The notes below the pieces were generated by a model that saw only the letters and a program-made list of their open reading frames with translations, was not told where the DNA came from and did not search any database. From an uncultured Flaviramulus sp. (GTDB lineage Bacteria > Bacteroidota > Bacteroidia > Flavobacteriales > Flavobacteriaceae), in the NCBI GenBank assembly GCA_947501105.1, contig CANMUP010000003.1, positions 124,001-188,000 of the forward strand: a stretch of DNA of 64,000 nucleotides. The letters are read 5' to 3'. This document shows, one piece after another, positions 37,967 through 47,047 of the stretch. Each line of letters opens with the position of its first letter. The first letter of the stretch is position 1. Both the position numbers and the translations under genes were made by a program.

Positions 37967-40351
37967 TTAAGTCGTATATTTTTTCTTTCTAAAGTAATTA
38001 AAAGCAAAACCAAATAAAGCTAATAATACTAATGGTAATGCTATATTTATGAGTTGCCATTTCGTTTTTTGAATCGCTATTTTTTGCTGATCCAAAAATG
38101 CCACTGCAATTTCTTTTGATCGAATGTTTATAAGTCCATTATCGTCTAGCAAATAATTAACAGCATTGAGTAAAAATTCTTTGTTGCCATAAGTTTGTCC
38201 AGTCCATCTATCAAACCCTAATTCTTGCGGTACATTTTTTGCCACATCGTTTTTAATCACATCGCCATCAGCTATAACAATCATTTTGGTTAAAACGCTT
38301 TTGTTTCTTTCTTCTGAAAGATTAAAAGGTTTTATACGGTTATTATAAACACTTGTAAATTCACCTTCTAATAAAACGGCTAGAGGTTGATTTCCCTTGT
38401 TAAATGATGCAGGATTTTGCTCTTGGGTTACAACTTCTAAACTTATTTCTTTAGGCGTGCCTTCTAATTTTGTAAGCGGAGCACTTTCTAAAAGAATAGT
38501 TTTATTAATGTTGTTTTTTAAGGTGTCAATTTGATTTGCGAAATCGAATTTCACGAGGTTTAAATTATTAACAATAGGATGCTTACTATTTGAAGAAGCA
38601 AGTGGCGAGTATGGCCATCTTAAATTTTGAAACTGCGAGTCACTACCTTCTCCAATAGCCAAAGTAATGGGAGCAGAGTACAATGTGCTTACCATAACAG
38701 GATTAATGCGAACCCCATATTTGAAGAAGAAATCGTTTAAATTCAGATTTCTAGGAATGGCCAAATTAGATCCTGAAGCATTATATAAACTATCTTTCTC
38801 TATAGCAACATTATCAACAAGCCAAAGGCTTTTTCCGCCATTCATTGTAAATTGATCTAAAACTAATTTTTCTTTTTCAGAAAACGCTTCGGTTGGTTTT
38901 GCAGAAATAATTAAATCAAATTTATTTAAATCGCTAAGTGTTTTTTGTGGATTACTTGCAACACTATCTAAAGTAAAAGGCGCAATAAAATAGTACTCAT
39001 TAATTTTTTTTATAAAGTCTGCAATGTATTTATCTTCTAATTGATTATTACCTTTTAAAACGGCAATTTTTTTCTGCTTGGGCGTTGTTAATTTACTAAA
39101 ACCATCTGTAAATGCATATTCTAAATGCTGCACCGAGTTACTTACTAATTCTTGCTGCGAGGCGCCAATTTTATTTTTAACCAAAGGAATGGTAATGGTA
39201 ACATCATTATAACTTGCTAGAGCCCAAGGGAAAATAATAGCTTGAGACGATTTTCCGCTTTCTTGTACACTTAATTGCATAGGTGTAAGTCCACGTTGTG
39301 TAAGTTGCTGAATGTTACGTTCGCGAGTCGCTTCGTCTTCTAAAGGGTTTATAAAATTGAAATTAATATTATTGTTTTCTTCTGAAAATTCTTCAAGTAA
39401 TTGTTTGGTTTCTCTTTGAAGGCGTTTAAATTCAGATGGAAAACCATCACCTTTTAAAAATACATCAACAATAATTGGAGAATTAATGGCATTAATAATT
39501 TGTTTTGAAGCTTCGCTTAATGTGTAACGATTATCTTCAGTTAAATCAAAGCGTTTATGAATTGATGAAGAGAAAACATTTAAACCTATTAAACTTAACA
39601 ATATAATTGAAATACGTTGCCACTCTTTTTTATTAATTTTTTGTGTTTTAATTGCTGTAACCGTTAGCATTATAAAGAATAACGTTACACTTAAAAAGTA
39701 TAAGATATTGCTTGTGTCAAGTACGCCACGACTCATACTTTTAAAATGATAACTCATACCTAATTGCTCAACAAACGCACTAGACGTAACATCTGAAATA
39801 CCTTCAAAACCAATATAAAACAGGAAACAAAGAAAAACAGCGCTAATAAATGCCACAATTTGATTATCAGTAATAGCAGAACAAAAGATACCAATTGCGG
39901 TATAAGATGCCATTAAAAAAAGCAATCCAAAGTAAGACCCAAGTGTGCTACCCATGTCTAAATTTCCAACAGGGTTTCCCAGTTGATAAACAGTGTAAAC
40001 ATAAAGTACTGTTGGTAAAAGCGCGATTAAAATTAAAACAAAGGCACCAAAATATTTACCTAAAACGATGTTTGTATGAGAGATTGGTTTTGTAAGTAGT
40101 AACTCTAAAGTGCCTTGTTTTTTTTCATCCGAAAAGCTGCGCATGGTAACCGCAGGGATTAAGAAAATTAATATCCAAGGTGCTAATAAAAAGAAAGATG
40201 ATAAATCTGCAAACCCATAATCTAGAATATTAAATTCTCCTTTAAACAACCATAAAAACAAGCCGTTTAACAAAAGGAATATTGCAATTACCAAATACCC
40301 TATTGGTGATGCAAAAAACGAGTTTATTTCTTTTTTTAAAATTGCTAACAT
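37967..40351 (-). CDS. gldFG: Fused gliding-motility ABC transporter GldF-GldG
   Basis: N-terminal ABC-2 permease (MLAILKKEINSFFASPIGYLVIAIFL), then HKRFDLTEDNRYTLSEASKQI GldG-like domain in one 794-aa ORF. Confidence 0.85.
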   Translation of the reverse strand: MLAILKKEINSFFASPIGYLVIAIFLLLNGLFLWLFKGEFNILDYGFADLSSFFLLAPWILIFLIPAVTMRSFSDEKKQGTLELLLTKPISHTNIVLGKYFGAFVLILIALLPTVLYVYTVYQLGNPVGNLDMGSTLGSYFGLLFLMASYTAIGIFCSAITDNQIVAFISAVFLCFLFYIGFEGISDVTSSAFVEQLGMSYHFKSMSRGVLDTSNILYFLSVTLFFIMLTVTAIKTQKINKKEWQRISIILLSLIGLNVFSSSIHKRFDLTEDNRYTLSEASKQIINAINSPIIVDVFLKGDGFPSEFKRLQRETKQLLEEFSEENNNINFNFINPLEDEATRERNIQQLTQRGLTPMQLSVQESGKSSQAIIFPWALASYNDVTITIPLVKNKIGASQQELVSNSVQHLEYAFTDGFSKLTTPKQKKIAVLKGNNQLEDKYIADFIKKINEYYFIAPFTLDSVASNPQKTLSDLNKFDLIISAKPTEAFSEKEKLVLDQFTMNGGKSLWLVDNVAIEKDSLYNASGSNLAIPRNLNLNDFFFKYGVRINPVMVSTLYSAPITLAIGEGSDSQFQNLRWPYSPLASSNSKHPIVNNLNLVKFDFANQIDTLKNNINKTILLESAPLTKLEGTPKEISLEVVTQEQNPASFNKGNQPLAVLLEGEFTSVYNNRIKPFNLSEERNKSVLTKMIVIADGDVIKNDVAKNVPQELGFDRWTGQTYGNKEFLLNAVNYLLDDNGLINIRSKEIAVAFLDQQKIAIQKTKWQLINIALPLVLLALFGFAFNYFRKKKYTT

Positions 40352-40366
40352 TTATTTTATTTTGTA

Positions 40367-40455
40367 CGTCATTACGAGGAGCATAGCGACGTGGTAATCT
40401 TTTTTATATTTACGAGATTACCACAACAAATTTATTAATTTGTCTCGCAATGACG
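40367..40455. repeat. REP-like palindromic element, copy 1
   Basis: CGTCATTACGAGGAGCATAGCGACGTGGTAATCT...AGATTACCAC...AAATTTATTAATTTGTCTCGCAATGACG. Confidence 0.75.
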
Positions 40456-40468
40456 ATTAATTTGTTGC

Positions 40469-40765
40469 TTATTTCAAACTTTCGAGCTTATCAACACTCC
40501 AAGCTTCCGGACTTGCATTAAAAAGTGGTTTGGTTTTACTCCAAACGTTTTTAAATAAATCAGATTGTCTGTAAGTTTCTAAATCATCTTCAGAATTCCA
40601 ATAGCTATAAGTGAAAAATATATTCGTATTATTTTTATCTCTATATAATTCTAAAAAATTACAGCCATTAAACCCTCTGATTTTATCTTTATTGGCATCA
40701 AAGTTTTTAAGAAATTCTTCAATATCTGTTTCATTAAAACTCATCTTTACAATTCTTACAAACAT
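40469..40765 (-). CDS. Antibiotic biosynthesis monooxygenase (ABM)-like protein
   Basis: MFVRIVKMSF...GCNFLELYRDKNNTNIFFTYSYWNSEDDLETYRQSDLFKNVW. Confidence 0.8.
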   Translation of the reverse strand: MFVRIVKMSFNETDIEEFLKNFDANKDKIRGFNGCNFLELYRDKNNTNIFFTYSYWNSEDDLETYRQSDLFKNVWSKTKPLFNASPEAWSVDKLESLK

Positions 40766-40769
40766 TAAA

Positions 40770-41606
40770 TTATTCTTTAATAAAATTAATACTTACAGCA
40801 TCCATAATACCTAATCCCATTAAGGATGATGCACTACCAACTGTAGTAGTGTTACTTTTATAAAGTGCTATTTCTAAAAAACCACCAGAGTTAAAAACTA
40901 CGAGACCTCTACCTTCATCATGCCTTTTTTCTTCTGGAATTTCAAAGTTTACAATATCGCTATATTTTGAGAAAATGCTTTTAAATTTATAATTACGTGC
41001 CGAAATCTCAAAAGCTCTTCCTTTTTGAATAGTTTCAAAAAAACCATGTTTTATGTTAGTAACTACATTACCATAATTATCTATGTAAATAACACTACCA
41101 ATAATTTGGCTTTTATCTTCATTAACATAGGGAACAATATTTTTAATAGGTTTTATTTCGGTAATGGCTTTGCCAATAATATCAAGCGTGCCACCACGCG
41201 CTATATGGCAAGCCACTTTTACAAACACATCTAAAACAGGAAAACTGGTTTGTATTTTATCATGTATATTAATTTCAACAATTTTTTCAGGAGCAATTTC
41301 AGAACAAATCATACTCATAATCCCATTATTGGCACATATAAAAAAGTGATCGTCTAATTTTATTGCAATATGTTTATTTTCAGGATTTATTTCAGAATCA
41401 ATTCCAATAATATGTATGGTGCCTTTTGGGAAGCTATTATATGCATTTTGAATTATATAAGCCGCTTCTGGAATACTAAAGGGCGATACAGAATGAGAGA
41501 TATCAACAATTTTAACATCTGGTAGTTCACTGTAAATAGCGCCTTTTGTTGCGCCAGCAAAGTGATCTTTTTCACCAAAATCTGTTGTTAAAGTTATTAT
41601 CGCCAT
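40770..41606 (-). CDS. SAM hydrolase / SAM-hydroxide adenosyltransferase (DUF62)
   Basis: MAIITLTTDFGEKDHFAGATKGAIYSE. Confidence 0.88.
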   Translation of the reverse strand: MAIITLTTDFGEKDHFAGATKGAIYSELPDVKIVDISHSVSPFSIPEAAYIIQNAYNSFPKGTIHIIGIDSEINPENKHIAIKLDDHFFICANNGIMSMICSEIAPEKIVEINIHDKIQTSFPVLDVFVKVACHIARGGTLDIIGKAITEIKPIKNIVPYVNEDKSQIIGSVIYIDNYGNVVTNIKHGFFETIQKGRAFEISARNYKFKSIFSKYSDIVNFEIPEEKRHDEGRGLVVFNSGGFLEIALYKSNTTTVGSASSLMGLGIMDAVSINFIKE

Positions 41607-41751
41607 TGGCAAAATTGTTGATATGTTTTTAATGTTAGGTCACTCAAATTTATGTATTTTTGAGCTTTATGAATGTGTTTTACAAACCTACATAAATTTT
41701 CGTTTTCGTTTTTATATTTTAAATGAAAATTATAACATTAAACATACGCTT

Positions 41752-42705
41752 TTGAACGAAATTATTATTGAACTTGAAGAAATTACTCCAAAAGAATTTT
41801 TTGGAGCTCAAAATGCCAACATCGAACTTCTAAAAAAGTACTTCCCAAAATTAAAAATTGTTGCACGCGGAAATAAAATTAAAGCCTTTGGTGATGAAGA
41901 ATTGCTTGAGGAATTTGATAGACGTATTTCTATGCTACTAAAGCATTTTGGAAAGTATAATAAGCTTGATGAAAACGTAATTGAACGCGTGTTAACAAGC
42001 CAAAGTAGTGATGATTATACCACCTCTAAAGCAAGTGGAGAAACCATAGTACATGGTGTAGGAGGAAAATTAATTAAAGCGCAAACCGCAAACCAACGCA
42101 AAATGGTAGAGCTTATGCGTAAAAACGATATGGTTTTTGCCATTGGTCCTGCAGGTACAGGTAAAACGTATACTGGTGTTGCCTTGGCAGTACAAGCTTT
42201 AAAAAACAAAGAAGTTAAACGTATTATTTTAACACGTCCAGCGGTAGAAGCAGGGGAGAACCTTGGTTTTTTACCTGGCGATTTAAAAGAAAAATTAGAT
42301 CCATACATGCAACCACTTTATGATGCGTTGCGCGATATGATTGCAGCAGAAAAGTTAGCAAGTTATATTGAAAAAGGGACTATTCAAATAGCGCCATTGG
42401 CCTTTATGCGTGGCCGTACGCTAGATAATGCCTTTGTTATTTTAGATGAAGGGCAAAACACCACACATGCCCAAATGAAAATGTTTTTAACGCGTATGGG
42501 TAAAAACGCAAAGTTTCTATTAACAGGAGATCCTGGACAGATAGATTTACCGCGTCGTACCATTTCTGGATTAAAAGAAGCCTTACTGATTTTAAAAAAT
42601 GTTGATGGTGTAGGCATGATATTTTTAGACGATAAAGACGTTATTCGTCATAAACTCGTTAAAAAAGTTATCGCAGCATATAAAAGTATAGAAAACGTAG
42701 ATTAA
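41752..42705 (+). CDS. PhoH family protein
   Basis: GPAGTGKTYTGVALAVQAL; conserved start NEIIIELEEITPKEFFGAQN suggests a TTG start at 41752 rather than 41623. Confidence 0.92.
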   Translation: MNEIIIELEEITPKEFFGAQNANIELLKKYFPKLKIVARGNKIKAFGDEELLEEFDRRISMLLKHFGKYNKLDENVIERVLTSQSSDDYTTSKASGETIVHGVGGKLIKAQTANQRKMVELMRKNDMVFAIGPAGTGKTYTGVALAVQALKNKEVKRIILTRPAVEAGENLGFLPGDLKEKLDPYMQPLYDALRDMIAAEKLASYIEKGTIQIAPLAFMRGRTLDNAFVILDEGQNTTHAQMKMFLTRMGKNAKFLLTGDPGQIDLPRRTISGLKEALLILKNVDGVGMIFLDDKDVIRHKLVKKVIAAYKSIENVD

Positions 42706-42713
42706 TTTTTAGA

Positions 42714-42792
42714 AGCTATTTCCCGCTTTCAGTTATATCTTTTTTGTAAAAAACAAAAAAGGATGCCACTTCAATCGGGGCTAGGGCTTTTT
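42714..42792. repeat. Structured intergenic repeat
   Basis: Hairpin ATCTTTTTTGT...ACAAAAAAGGAT; TTCCCGCTTTC...CCACTTCAATCGGGGCTAGGGCTT. Confidence 0.4.
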
Positions 42793-42809
42793 AGATAAAA
42801 ACAATGAAA

Positions 42810-42926
42810 CGTCATTGCGAGATAAATTAATAAATTTAAAGCCTGTACTGAGCGCAGTCGAAGTATGGCAATCTGTTAAAAAGGAAGAGATTACCACGTC
42901 GCAAAAAAATGCTCCTCGTAATGACG
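42810..42926. repeat. REP-like palindromic element, copy 2 (inverted relative to 40367)
   Basis: CGTCATTGCGAGATAAATTAATAAATTT...AGATTACCACGTCGCAAAAAAATGCTCCTCGTAATGACG. Confidence 0.75.
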
Positions 42927-42967
42927 ATAACAAATAAACAAATCAACTCATAAACGAATAGACAATA

Positions 42968-43915
42968 ATGAGTAATACTATAATAGACACCAACTTTAAT
43001 TTTCCAGGACAAGAAAGTGTTTACAAAGGAAAAGTAAGAGAAGTATATAATATAAAAAACGAGCAATTAGTAATGATTGCTACCGATAGATTATCAGCGT
43101 TTGATGTGGTGATGCCAAAAGGAATCCCGTACAAAGGGCAAATACTAAACCAGATAGCCACTAAAATGATGGCAGCTACTGAAGATTTAGTACCAAATTG
43201 GTTAACCGCAACACCAGACCCAAATGTGGCTGTTGGTCATTTGTGTGATACTTTTAAGGTAGAAATGGTTATTCGTGGTTACATGTCTGGTCATGCAGCA
43301 CGCGAATACAAATTAGGCAAGCGTATCCTTTGTGGTGTACCAATGCCAGAAGGCATGAAAGAAAATGATGCTTTTCCTGAGCCTATTATTACGCCAGCTA
43401 CTAAAGCAGAAATGGGAGACCATGACGAAGATATTTCTCGTGAAGATATTTTAAAACGTGGCATTGTATCTGAAGCCGATTATGTTGTTTTAGAAGATTA
43501 TACACGCAAATTATTTCAACGCGGTTCTGAAATTGCAGCTTCAAGAGGCTTAATTTTAGTTGACACCAAATATGAGTTTGGAAAAACCAAAGAAGGTAAA
43601 ATTGTATTGATTGATGAAATACATACACCAGATTCCTCACGTTATTTTTATGCTGATGGTTACCAAGAGCGTCAAGATAACGGAGAAGCCCAAAAACAAC
43701 TCTCTAAAGAGTTTGTGCGCCAATGGTTAATAGCTAATAACTTTCAAGGTTTAGAAGGGCAAACGGTACCTTTTATGAGTGATGAATATATTGAAACAGT
43801 TAGCGAGCGTTATATTGAACTTTACGAAAACATTACTGGAGAAACTTTTGTAAAAGCTGATGTATCTAATATTCAAGAACGCATTGAAACTAATGTTTTG
43901 GAGTATTTAAAATAG
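42968..43915 (+). CDS. purC: Phosphoribosylaminoimidazolesuccinocarboxamide synthase
   Basis: [11 protein letters not shown]..., [26 protein letters not shown]-like motif. Confidence 0.95.
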   Translation: MSNTIIDTNFNFPGQESVYKGKVREVYNIKNEQLVMIATDRLSAFDVVMPKGIPYKGQILNQIATKMMAATEDLVPNWLTATPDPNVAVGHLCDTFKVEMVIRGYMSGHAAREYKLGKRILCGVPMPEGMKENDAFPEPIITPATKAEMGDHDEDISREDILKRGIVSEADYVVLEDYTRKLFQRGSEIAASRGLILVDTKYEFGKTKEGKIVLIDEIHTPDSSRYFYADGYQERQDNGEAQKQLSKEFVRQWLIANNFQGLEGQTVPFMSDEYIETVSERYIELYENITGETFVKADVSNIQERIETNVLEYLK

Positions 43916-43937
43916 AAATTTCACAGATTTATAAAAC

Positions 43938-43970
43938 AAAGACTTTACAGAAATGTGAGGTCTTTTTTTT
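43938..43970 (+). terminator. Terminator after purC
   Basis: AAAGACTTTACA-GAAA-TGTGAGGTCTTTTTTTT. Confidence 0.75.
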
Positions 43971-43980
43971 ATTGAGTTTT

Positions 43981-44127
43981 GGAGTTATGCTTAATGTGTT
44001 TGTGTATGATTACTGACGTGTTTAAGTAACTAACTTACTAAAAATGGAACGAAATAGAGGAAAATCCGTAGGATTTTCTAAGTAAGCGAGAACCAAGCAA
44101 TTATTTTTACACGGTGTTATAGGGCGT
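43981..44127. repeat. Long imperfect foldback, attC-like
   Basis: Nested arms GAAAATCC/GGATTTTC, CTTACT/AGTAAG and GTGTATGATTAC against GCAATTATTTTTACAC, ending at GTTATAGGGC. Confidence 0.45.
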
Positions 44128-44135
44128 TTTTTATT
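44095..44135. repeat. attC-like boundary repeat Q, copy A
   Basis: AAGCAATTATTTTTACACGGTGTTATAGGGCGTTTTTTATT. Confidence 0.65.
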
Positions 44136-44250
44136 ATCTCTTCTTTATAATTAATAATATCTTTGTCCGACACATTAATTTTGGTTAAAAAATCATTTGC
44201 CCAGACTTTAGAAACAGGATGTGATTTTGCCAGTATTCTTAAAGCAATAG

Positions 44251-45447
44251 TTAATTCTTTCTTACTGTTTTCACTTTGTTTCTCACTTGATACGAACCTC
44301 TGAACTGTTTTAAACATAAGCCTTCTGCAAATTTATTATAATCACTTTCAGTCAGTCTTGATTTTGCACGTTTCAGACTTGTTTCATTATAATTCTTTAT
44401 CTCTAAATTATTTGGGGTAATTTGTAACGCTCTATAATACCAGCTATTAAGAAAGTTATACCATTCTTTATCAAAATGTGAATAATGTTTATTATAATAT
44501 TCGACTTTAGTAAATAGTGAATTCCAGATTTCGGTATCATTATAATTTTCTTTGACATTAATAGATAATAATATTATTTCACGATTAAGTCTATTCTTAC
44601 TTGCAAAAACAGTGTCAATTTTTGCTAATTCACTAAATAACAATTTATTTATTTCATCATTAGAAAGGTTGTTATAAGATTTACCATATAAACCTTTTGG
44701 AGTCTCAAATGCAAATGACATAAGTCCACTAATAAATTTATCGATTCTTTCTTTGCCATATAATTCTGAATATTTATTCCTGTTTACGATAACAAATTTG
44801 CTTAAAGGAGAGAAAATTGAATAGGAGTAGTTCTCAATTAGGTGAAAGTATTGTGGCATATACCATTTATCCTGAGGAATGTCCTGAAAATAATCAAATA
44901 GAAGTGAGTCCTTTTCAATTGGACTTAAATAACCAACAAAGGAACTAAATTCAGTAATATCTTGTATGTTTAATTCATAATCAGATAAAGAATTCGGAAT
45001 CGTATTATATGAAAATTCTTCATTTACAACTGTATAACCTAATTCTAAAAACTCCGTAGGTCCTTTATACCCAACATGCTTAAGTTCGATTTCTAATTGA
45101 GGAGATAAAAATAATAATGTTGGGTAGGCTTTAACTTCAAACTTATTTGCCAAAGTAATACCTTCTCCTCTTTCAGCGTCATATTTAAGACAAATAAAAT
45201 TCTTGTTGTAGAAGTCTCCAATTATTGAATCTGTAAAAACGAAGTTATCCATTTTTTTACATGGTCCACACCAAGATGTTGAAAAATCTATGAATATTGG
45301 TCTATTCAGTTCTTTAGAGATTTTAATGGCTTCTTCAAAAGATTCTGAGTAAAATTCAATTCCTTTTATAGAATGATTTTGTTTTTTTGTTTTATTACCA
45401 CAACTAAATAAAATTAGAGAAGCTAAAATAAATAGTAAGTTTTTCAT
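44251..45447 (-). CDS. Thioredoxin-fold lipoprotein (possible C-terminal frameshift)
   Basis: DFSTSWCGPCKKMDNFVF; overlapping 66-aa ORF 44117-44317 may be its original C-terminus. Confidence 0.8.
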   Translation of the reverse strand: MKNLLFILASLILFSCGNKTKKQNHSIKGIEFYSESFEEAIKISKELNRPIFIDFSTSWCGPCKKMDNFVFTDSIIGDFYNKNFICLKYDAERGEGITLANKFEVKAYPTLLFLSPQLEIELKHVGYKGPTEFLELGYTVVNEEFSYNTIPNSLSDYELNIQDITEFSSFVGYLSPIEKDSLLFDYFQDIPQDKWYMPQYFHLIENYSYSIFSPLSKFVIVNRNKYSELYGKERIDKFISGLMSFAFETPKGLYGKSYNNLSNDEINKLLFSELAKIDTVFASKNRLNREIILLSINVKENYNDTEIWNSLFTKVEYYNKHYSHFDKEWYNFLNSWYYRALQITPNNLEIKNYNETSLKRAKSRLTESDYNKFAEGLCLKQFRGSYQVRNKVKTVRKN

Positions 45448-45471
45448 AATTTAAATTGGATTGGGTGAAGG

Positions 45472-45563
45472 TTAAATGCCCTATAACGATTTGATATGAA
45501 ATCGTTTCAATGTTTTATATCTACCGATACTGAAACAAGTTCAGCACAAGTAAGCGAAGTTAG
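45472..45563. repeat. Boundary repeat P, copy 1
   Basis: TTAAATGCCCTATAACGATTTGATATGAAATCGTTTCAATGTTTTATATCTA...TAAGCGAAGTTA; perfect AACGATTT-GATATG-AAATCGTT dyad. Confidence 0.65.
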
Positions 45564-45614
45564 AATTTTCTTATCAAAGCATCAATACGAAGTTGTACGT
45601 ATTTTTTAATTGCA

Positions 45615-46970
45615 CTAGTTATTAGTAGTTACTTTAGTTAATTGCATTGGAGAGTCAATACCCTTAAGTTGTATGACTTCATTATTCTCGTTAAGAATAA
45701 ATTGAATTCTCTCTTTTATTCCATCCACAATAAAAATAGTATCACCCTTTGGAATTAATTTAAAATTGACATTATTTCCAGTTATTTTAGCATAAAGACC
45801 TGTTGCTCTAACAGAAATTGTAATTTCTATCGTAGCATCTTTGTAAGTGCCAGCATATTTTTCATAATCATTGGCGTCTATTGTTTCTTTGCTTTTATTT
45901 TGCGGTAAAAAATCAATAACTTTATCATAATTAGACGGAGCAATGTGCTTTGAGTTATTTTCTTTTAAATAATTTAGAGCCGCTATATATGCTTTAGTAA
46001 AGGCTTCCTCACTTGATGTCTTAATATTTGGAATAACACCAACTTGTTCAAAACTAGTTTTTGTAATCGCATTTATTGTAGTTTCAGAAGCTATGCTTAC
46101 TGAAAACCTTTCAGAAACTTTATGTGACATGGCACCATTGCCTGCGCCTCTAGTTGTTTCTCCAATTATAGTCGCTCTTTTTAAATGCTTTAGCATATAA
46201 GCTAAAGACTCTGCAGCAGAAGCACTACGGCTATTTACTAAAATATATAGAGGGAGATTTGGCAGTTTCTTTCCTGGAATATCTTTAGATGTCCAAATAC
46301 CATGTCTTTTATTTTCATATCTATAATAGTAATCTGAAAGGTGAATGGGCTCACCATCAAATAAATAACTAATTAGATATGCGACTATAGCTTCAAAGCC
46401 ACCACTATTATTTCTAACATCTATAATTAAAGCATCTGTATTTTTTAATGTATTGAATGAAGCTGTAATCACTTTTTTTGCTTCTTCAAAGTGACCCCAA
46501 TTTGTAAAATGATTAATCTTTAAATAGCCAATATTCCCATCGAGGACTTTAATTTCTTGAAATCCATAATTACTCCAAGCGCCCTTTGGATCTAACCTTT
46601 TAATTATTTCTTTGTTTTGCGAACTAGTATTTAATGAATTAAAACTAACACTCATATGTAAATCTCCATTTACAGACCTTAAATCACTTGTTAGTTGACG
46701 TGCAAATTCTTCAGGCTGAGTAATCTTATCATAAGCTCCATTTTTTAGCTTTGAAGTAATAATATGACTCATTTCTTTTCCTTTTTCTAAAGAGACATAA
46801 TATAATTTTACCAATTTAGAAATGGAATCTACAACAGTTGTTGTTTCTTTTTTAGTAAGTGGTTTTATTGTTTTCTCTTGAGCAGTAATAGTTTGAGTTA
46901 TAAAGAACGCGAAAACTAAAATTGTAATGCTTAAAATTGTTTTTAATTGTACTGATTTTATTGATTTCAT
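45615..46970 (-). CDS. S41 family peptidase
   Basis: GNIGYLKINHF, DALIIDVRNNSGG, LVNSRSASAAESLAYMLK. Confidence 0.9.
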   Translation of the reverse strand: MKSIKSVQLKTILSITILVFAFFITQTITAQEKTIKPLTKKETTTVVDSISKLVKLYYVSLEKGKEMSHIITSKLKNGAYDKITQPEEFARQLTSDLRSVNGDLHMSVSFNSLNTSSQNKEIIKRLDPKGAWSNYGFQEIKVLDGNIGYLKINHFTNWGHFEEAKKVITASFNTLKNTDALIIDVRNNSGGFEAIVAYLISYLFDGEPIHLSDYYYRYENKRHGIWTSKDIPGKKLPNLPLYILVNSRSASAAESLAYMLKHLKRATIIGETTRGAGNGAMSHKVSERFSVSIASETTINAITKTSFEQVGVIPNIKTSSEEAFTKAYIAALNYLKENNSKHIAPSNYDKVIDFLPQNKSKETIDANDYEKYAGTYKDATIEITISVRATGLYAKITGNNVNFKLIPKGDTIFIVDGIKERIQFILNENNEVIQLKGIDSPMQLTKVTTNN

Positions 46971-47047
46971 ATGAAGACGTATCTAATTTTAAAACAAAAA
47001 TAGATAAGTATAGATTTATAAAATAGTATGAGATTAGCTTGTAGATG

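Noticed and set aside
35930-45605. Classical integron
   Set aside because: No intI/attI seen and cores (GTTRTARRRC) differ from GTTRRRY; kept only as an attC-like hypothesis.
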